A stretch of DNA of 64,000 bases from Prosopocoilus inquinatus (taxonomy: Eukaryota; Arthropoda; Insecta; Coleoptera; Lucanidae), in the NCBI GenBank assembly GCA_036172665.1, contig CM069870.1, forward strand, positions 62,496,212 through 62,560,211. Reading direction: 5' to 3'. Position 1 is the first letter of the stretch. Every line of letters starts with the position of its first letter. Below the pieces are notes generated by a model. The model was given only the letters and a program-made list of their open reading frames with translations, was not told the DNA's origin and searched no databases. A program made the position numbers and the translations under genes. Of this stretch, positions 56,956 through 64,000 are shown one piece after another.

Positions 56956-57543
56956 CACAGGCGCCGCTTCATCGGGTGCAGGGGCCTCGTGCACCCGACA
57001 AATGATTTGGTTGGGTGCAAAAGTATTAGAGAGCACCCGACAAAGTGTGTCATGGTAGTGTCTTTTTATGAATTCAAAGAACATAGAGTTTTTTAAAGAA
57101 AATCTATAATTAACAGGATTATCAGAAATTTACAAATTGTTTAAAATATTGCTAACTCTTCCTGGTTCATCGTCCAAAGCAGGAATACAGCATACTTGCG
57201 TTTTCTACTGACGTGCACTGCGTGCGTACTCACTGTATCTCCATCTTCTTCTAACCTCATATAATAAATGAGCTGGAGATACTCTTAATGGACACTCAGT
57301 GCAAAATGAAAGATGCCCTTAATTAAATTATCGTAATTATTAAAAATTCAGAACTCATAACCTTGTCATTTATTTCATATACTTGTCACTTTATTATCGA
57401 TTTCTTAACTATTGTTATAGTTGTATTTTTCATAAGGCAGTGGTCTTTTAATTTATGAATAAGTTATATTATACACATTATAAACTGAAGTAGGTACCGA
57501 CAAAAATTGCACCCGACAATATTTGCAAAATCCGGCGCCTATG
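56956..57543. mobile_element. 588 bp hAT-like element, 8-bp TSD (7/8)
   Basis: The element starts CACAGGCGCCG and ends CGGCGCCTATG, short inverted repeats. Flanks are CTTTAGAT (56948-56955) and CTTTAAAT (57544-57551). GTGCACCCGACAAATG, GAGCACCCGACAAAG and TTGCACCCGACAAT occur near the two ends as subterminal repeats. No transposase frame. Confidence 0.8.
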
Positions 57544-57551
57544 CTTTAAAT

Positions 57552-58741
57552 AGGAAATTATTATACATAAATCAAACAAACTAACAAAGAATAAGTAATA
57601 AACAACAAATATACACAAATAGGTATCTCGGAAGAGTACACGCCACTGCTCAAACCATTTTGAAATTTCCACTGAAAATTACTCAATGTTGCCAATGATA
57701 GAAAATAATATTTACTAACAATAAGTGACTTTGATTTTCAAATACTCACACTAAATACTTATCGTATTATTTTGAATAAACATAATTCAATGAAATTACT
57801 GTTATTATTATTATATATTATATATTATTCATTCATATAACGAATATAATAAATAACTCCGTTAGTTGTATTTACTCTTATGCATTTTCTTGCACTTTTC
57901 CTTAGATTAAAAATGAGAGAAAAGTACGGACAGAGTAAATACAATGAGTGCAGCTTAAAAGATGGAATATTTATGAATGCGCGCTTAATCCAAAAACTTT
58001 TTAATCATTTATGAACACTCTGTATTTCCGTTCGTGATTTACACCCGATTTATGTTATTATGAGTTAAGGGCGTAAGCATTATCTTTGGCGTTAATCTGC
58101 AATAAAGCAATAATTCCTTAAAATAACAATTCAATCTTTTCATAACACACCTCCTATTACTACTGTTAATCCCAATCGCAGTTTTGCCAACCCGTACTTT
58201 GCTCTAATTTAATTTACTTTCTAAAAGAATATTTTGACCGGTTTTATAAGATTTTAGATCTTAATAAACGACATTTTTCCATCAACAAAAAATTTTTTAA
58301 ATTGATACAAATTAAACATTGAAACAAGTAACAAAAACAAATATTGATTTTTAATTTTCATTTGATCAATTTCAATTTTTAAATTGTTCTAATTTCGAGT
58401 TTGTTTTTATTTTGCGAGTTCAAATCCTCTATGCGTCTAGGTTTTTTTATTTTCAATTTCTCGATGGGAAGCGTGTAGCTTTGGCTTTCTATAAAATTTC
58501 AGTTTTTGTATTCCCAAACTGAAATTAATGCATCTAAGTCGTTACATTTATAAAATGTTACATCTTCTCTTCGTCACAAGTAGTCTAATTATCGTCTAAT
58601 AATCCTCCTAAACAAGCAAGCACATTTGTGAGAAATATAGTCCATAATCACAATCATATTGTTACGAATTCTTTAAATTTATTTTAAAATAAAAACTGCA
58701 AAAAACTAAAAATTTTATTTAGATATTTTTTTTAAATATAG
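57552..58741. other. AT-rich, no gene seen
   Basis: It includes a TTATTATTATATATTATATA run near 57810. No exon-like segment until the splice acceptor at 58741. Confidence 0.5.
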
Positions 58742-58976
58742 GTTGAGCGGTCAGTTAACTTCATTGCGAACTGTCCCCTATTTGTCCGGCCGACTGTTTA
58801 AATATGCTCCGCTGATTTGTGAGATTATTCGGTCACACAAAAGCTCCATGCCGTCCGATGCCCGTCTGTCTACCGACGTTGCCCAGAAAAGCAGACTTTC
58901 GCCGAAGCTTCGAGATTATATCGCGCCAGACTTTCAACTTCCGAGAAATGTCGATGAATCATCACAAGCAAATTAA
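58742..58976 (+). CDS. possible last exon of an unrecognised plus-strand gene
   Basis: A block of balanced base composition in AT-rich DNA follows a T-rich tract and AAATATAG, a credible 3' splice site. The open frame gives SGQLTSLRTVPYLSGRLFKY, a short hydrophobic patch (APLICEIIRS), then a polar tail ending NVDESSQAN and TAA. AAATAAAA, a poly(A)-signal-like site, follows within 50 bp (about 59020). There is no ATG near the start, so it would be a terminal exon whose upstream exons are unknown. I do not recognise the protein. Codon choice and the splice-like border make it the best unexplained coding candidate in the window. Confidence 0.4.
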
Positions 58977-60339
58977 TTAAAATAAAATAATAATTAGTTA
59001 CCTTATTTACTAGTGCATTCAAATAAAAATTCTAGAAGAGTGAACACATGGCGTGGACACGGACGTGATATTGAAAACTGAACATGGGTTTATTAGAATT
59101 TCTTTCTTATTTTGATCTGTACTATCACCTGCCAAAATATTTACAGGTTTTTTTATTAACACCCTGTAGATATATGTGATTATCGTGTGTAATTTTTTTC
59201 CGAATGATAGCTATTTCTAGCCGAAATTGTTTGGGATTTAAAATTAATTAAACTTTTGCAGAATAGAATTTTCTGAAGATTTCCACGTCTTCAGTTAAAT
59301 ATTAAAAAAAAAAAAAAACAAGAAGCAAAGAAAGGAATGAAATAGTTAAGTGCATAAGTAAATCTCTTTGTTTTTTCTCTTCAAAATATACTTTTTTATC
59401 TTTCGTTATACTTATATGCGAAATATGATACAAAATAGCAGAGTACAAAGCACAAGAAATACGGAAAAATTTTGCATAATAAAAGAAAATTTGAAAGCAA
59501 ACAAAAAATTAATTTTTTGGCTCTTCATTCAATAGGTGATATCCATGACAGTCTAATACTGAACTTAGATATGTCAAATTTCCAAAGAAGTGTTACATGA
59601 CAAAATCAAGCAGAAATGACTAAAGTTTTTCCAAGCCTAATCCTAGAGAGAATAAGTATTCGCATATAACGACCAATGAGGTTCAAACAACAAGAATAAA
59701 TCCATCTTAAGCACGGGTATCATAAAGAAACGTTTTGACTACTCTCTTTCTTTCACTTTCTCTTACAAGTTTATGAGATGGCAAAATGTTTCAGTGACGG
59801 AACTATTACTTCAGAAAATGCTTGTATAAGCAATTGTTGAATTTTCAGTACCTCAGTACCACTACAGAACTGAGACGACGTGAAAAGCTTTTTCACAAGA
59901 ATTTTCTTCTTAATTCTCTATATATACAATACCATTAGATTTTTTTTAATTAATTGTTAATTTGCATTAAATGTTTGCTAAATAATATTATTTTTTGCTA
60001 CATGTAGTATTCGGAGTTCACAGAGAGCTTGTGACAAGCGCGAATGTATTTTTTGACCGCTCATTTTTTTATGTATTTCTTTTGACAACGTAACTTTATT
60101 TATGTACGTACTTCAGTTCACTTCGTTAACATGTACAGTTATGATTAAGAATAACGTCTCCTCAACAAAATTTTAAGTGAGAGAATTTTATTACGTGTTT
60201 TACTTATGCTTGCTCGGTCTATCTGTTAAAGTGATCAGAAGGTATCGGAACGCAATTTAGTATTTTTAGGGGAGACATTACTTAAAAGCATGACGGTACA
60301 TCAACATTTGTTATTTAAAATTTAAAAAGCATGACTGTA
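58977..60339. other. AT-rich, no gene seen
   Basis: ACACCCTGTAGATATATG at 59160 resembles a lone TA-type transposon end. No partner was found nearby. Confidence 0.45.
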
Positions 60340-62135
60340 CAGAGTGGACCATTTTTGATGGTTTTACAGGGTTTCTCAGTTATTTATAGGAATAGAAGAA
60401 AACCGTTTTCGTGACCCAGTGCTACTTTTTCAAGAAAAACTCAGTGGAGAAAACAAAAGTTAGCTATCTCCATTCGTTCGGGAAATATCGGCAGAAAACG
60501 AATTTTTCCGAAAAATTATTTTTCACAATATCTCAGCTGTTTGACAAGATATTTTGAAAATTCGAAAACTGTTTTATTCAGAAATTAATGTAGATTTCGC
60601 TGACGTTATTGTCTTTTGTAAAAACTGCGCCAGTTCTGCGAAACGGACTATAACTTTCTAATTTTAAATGGAAACCGTAGTTGGCTATGACACAAATAAA
60701 TTGCTTATTTAATGAGGTTTTCAAAAATATAAAGTCTGATATAATTATTTTTTGAAATCATAAAGATACTTATTATTTTTTATTTTCCGGTAGCTAACAA
60801 GCCATCCATGACACCAAAAACAAAAAATATAGTTCAATTGTTTTGTTCCCAAAAATCAATTATTATTAAGTAAAACGGTTAATTTAATTCAATCAATAAA
60901 TAGCTTCATATATCTACCAGAAACTGACATAAAATCACAAGAACGTAAAAATGGATTAACTCCATTTGAATATTTCTTTAATTATTAATGTGAATAGTTA
61001 AGAGATTTTTATAAATTTTAAATTGCATAAGTTAGTGCATTTCTTTAAGAAATAATAATTTCATTATTTTGCAGTACTTATCACGCTATCTATGACAATA
61101 AAAACAATAGAAAATTCAGTTGTTTTCCTCAAAAATCTATTATTAGAATAAATAATACAGGTAATTAAATTTAACAAAATAAATATCTAATGCTATTAGA
61201 GAACTCATAAAACTACAAGTAATGTAAATATGGATTAACTGTTAATGCAGCTTTGAAGAATTATATGTTATATGTTCCTTTGAAATTATTAAATCTTAAA
61301 TTTTATATTATCAAAAATTCTTAGATATGTTTATTTCACTTCTATCCGCGATTACATTTATTAATATACAAAAGTTCTTGAAAGCATTATTAAACTTAGG
61401 AAATATCCGACAATTCAATTATTTCTTAAAAGAAATGTACTAACTTATGCAATTTAAAATTTATAAAAATCTCTTAACTATTCACATTAATAATTAAAGA
61501 AATGTTCAAATGGAGTTAATCCATTTTTACGTTCTTGTGATTTTATGTCAGTTTCTGGTAGATATATGAAGCTATTTATTTATTGAATTAAATTAACCGT
61601 TTTACTTAATAATAATTGATTTTTGGGAACAAAACAATTGAACTATATTTTTTGTTTTTGGTGTCATGGATGGCTTGTTAGCTACCGGAAAATAAAAAAT
61701 AATAAGTATCTTTATGATTTCAAAAAATAATTATATCAGACTTTATATTTTTGAAAACCTCATTAAATAAGCAATTTATTTGTGTCATAGCCAACTACGG
61801 TTTCCATTTAAAATTAGAAAGTTATAGTCCGTTTCGCAGAACTGGCGCAGTTTTTACAAAAGACAATAACGTCAGCGAAATCTACATTAATTTCTGAATA
61901 AAACAGTTTTCGAATTTTCAAAATATCTTGTCAAACAGCTGAGATATTGTGAAAAATAATTTTTCGGAAAAATTCGTTTTCTGCCGATATTTCCCGAACG
62001 AATGGAGATAGCTAACTTTTGTTTTCTCCACTGAGTTTTTCTTGAAAAAGTAGCACTGGGTCACGAAAACGGTTTTCTTCTATTCCTATAAATAACTGAG
62101 AAACCCTGTAAAACCATCAAAAATGGACCACACTG
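60340..62135. mobile_element. 1.8 kb near-perfect palindromic element, TA flanks
   Basis: The arms 60340-61056 and 61419-62135 (about 717 bp each) are reverse complements with only a handful of differences. The outer ends are CAGAGTGGACCATTTTTGAT and ATCAAAAATGGACCACACTG, each flanked by TA. The ~360 bp spacer is not random: 61079-61240 is a diverged direct copy of the inner arm (60793-60965), sharing CTATGACA-like, TTTTCCTCAAAAATC-like and ATGGATTAACT phrases. No protein is encoded. The identity of the arms suggests recent formation or ongoing gene conversion. Transcripts would form a long double-stranded RNA. Confidence 0.92.
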
Positions 62136-64000
62136 TACAACCATATTTGTTATTTTATGAGAACAGTACAAGCAAAGCTAAACAGCGCTTTAAATTTTGA
62201 ACTTTTTCCAAACAAATGTCTTTTGAATTTTCGCTTATTTTTTAAACAAAAACCTAATTACGTCAACTTTTCTGTTTTGCCTTTCATATTAAGTTTTTTT
62301 TAATTTTTTCTTTAACATACAAGTTTTTTTTATTTTTTTTTGCAATCTATGTTTCAGTAGATCATCTTCTTTTCAGTATTTTTGTCTTTTTAGTTGTATG
62401 CTATCCAAAACAGCTTATATGTAGGTACACTACACTACACTAATTTTGTTATTAAAGATTTTATTTAATGAAATAATAATACTAAGGATTACACATTAAA
62501 ATAAATTGAAATTACTAAACCAGAATTGAATTAGAACATGATATAAGAATGTTATTTGAACTTGATCTTATTTTTATTTGCACGAGTTATCCTTTGGCGC
62601 GTGTTTTATTAATCAACTCCGCAAGTTTGATTTATGCATTATACGTAATACATGACTGCAGTTCCTATCAGAACCGAATCCCGCAGCTGTGAATTAAACT
62701 TTGGGGACAATATTGAAAACAAACTGCAGGAATTAGTTGTCCAAGTTTCCAAACCACAGTTAATGGACTTTACATTCGAATATTGTACCGCATCGATAAT
62801 TAATTTTATTGCGGTGTTACACTGATATTAAATCACCAAAACAAATTGGTTTACATTTTTCTAAACAATTTATTTAATTTATGACATTCCTTTAATTAAT
62901 TAATATTTCCTCTTTGGGTGAGACTGTTCTAGACTATTCTATTTGTTGTATTGTTGAATCTCAACTCAAATAATACTAATATTAAAACACAAATTTTGTT
63001 ACAAGTACAAAATGATATGGTGATCAATAAAACACATTAAACCACAACTGACCGAAACCTAAGTCAGCCTTGAAGCCACTACGTTGTGCAGAATCCTACA
63101 GGATTTGCTGTACGTAGAAGGCATATCCTGAATGAAATCAAAAGGTGAACACATCGAAAGCTGAAATGGCCATCATCACCCAAGACAGTCAACAAGCATC
63201 GTTACAAGAAGATGTTCATGTTATGTGAATATATGCATTGTTAATTAACAAGGATTGTTAATCCAAATAAACAATAACGTTGCAATATGTATATGGTTTA
63301 ATTGGTTTGGTCTATTTTTTCGAAGAGCTTTCAATTTATTGCATAAATTAAATAGTACAAAAAATTGGATACTGGAAGAAGACCTTTATGTACACTTGTA
63401 ATCTAAAATAGTGTCTCCCTATTAAAATGTAAAATCGAAGTCTAATCCCTTCTGGTCACACTAAGGAATAGTACAAGTAGACTGGCACATATCGGATTCT
63501 TATCAGTCCTGCACTGTCTGCCTGCATGTTACAGAGAATATCCAAACGGTTACATTTCATTACTTTTAATCATTTCTAACTGTACCTTCTTCAAGTTTCT
63601 CTTCATTTAAACCATATACCCAATTGCGTAACTAGAAGTCAAGTCACCAGGTTGCAAAATTTTTGTTTAACGCCTAATATGTGTAATATAAAAAAAATAA
63701 TGCAGGATGTTCAAGGGGGTTTAAGTTGTGGTACGATGTTATTGGTTATTTTGAGTATAAAATTCACATAAACATTGATGCACAAAAAGAGAAACGGAAA
63801 AGTTAATGCAATTGTTCCAGAAAAGGATTAAAAAGAACATTTACAAGAAAATATACTTATACGTAGGTGTTCTTCAAGAAAAGGTCAATACTTCGTGGGG
63901 GTGTATAGTATGTTATCATAAGCCAAAAACTTAACGTATACAGGTAGTATTTTATTAATTGATTCCGACACAAATACTGATTAAATACTGAACTATAATT
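62136..64000. other. no gene seen
   Basis: AT-rich with T runs near 62290-62345. A less AT-rich stretch at 63050-63230 has no open frame long enough to call. Confidence 0.45.

Overview
The window looks like nuclear DNA of an insect. It is AT-rich and intron-rich, with short exons bounded by GT/AG splice sites, a copia-type LTR retrotransposon, a jockey/CR1-like LINE fragment and many TIR elements. A beetle is plausible from the general flavour of the repeats, but I cannot fix the species. There are no bacterial-style operons and no CRISPR array. Only two conserved genes can be supported and both are on the minus strand. Nearly everything else is intron or intergenic DNA filled with transposon remnants and tandem repeats.

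Gene 1: one exon at 18742-18164 carries the N-terminal part and the first half of GAF-A of a PDE5/6/11-type cyclic-nucleotide phosphodiesterase, most like insect Pde6. The rest of the gene would lie beyond the left edge. Gene 2: four exons between 52672 and 30082 encode a lysyl oxidase-like protein with two SRCR domains followed by a LOX catalytic domain (LOXL2 type). Every splice phase joins, and the copper-binding histidines and the LTQ lysine and tyrosine are present. Its last visible intron is about 20.2 kb and holds most of the mobile DNA of 30.5-50.6 kb. The first exon(s), with the signal peptide, are not seen. A possible last exon of an unrecognised plus-strand gene lies at 58742-58976.

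Layout. 0-18 kb: TA-flanked foldback elements, hairpin repeats, a degenerate ~0.2 kb tandem array (8.8-9.7 kb), tandem duplications and a 5'-truncated LINE (15.2-16.4 kb). 18-30 kb: Pde exon, a repeat carrying a near-perfect hammerhead ribozyme (20.24-20.33 kb), and two hAT elements with exact 8-bp target duplications (22.8 and 25.1 kb). 30-52.7 kb: the LOXL gene, with CpG-rich inverted elements, T-skewed degenerate arrays, an orphan TATA promoter (40.6-40.7 kb) and a nested complex at 45.4-50.5 kb: small palindromic elements inside a hAT inside a copia inside a tandem duplication of a LOXL exon. 53-64 kb: a second hammerhead-like repeat as an inverted pair, a 2.35 kb hAT-like element carrying a satellite array, another hAT, and a 1.8 kb near-perfect palindrome.

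The most notable system is the set of hammerhead-type ribozyme motifs in at least two, perhaps three, unrelated repeat families. Such motifs are known from Penelope-like elements and their non-autonomous relatives. The next most notable is the datable nest of insertions in the LOXL gene.
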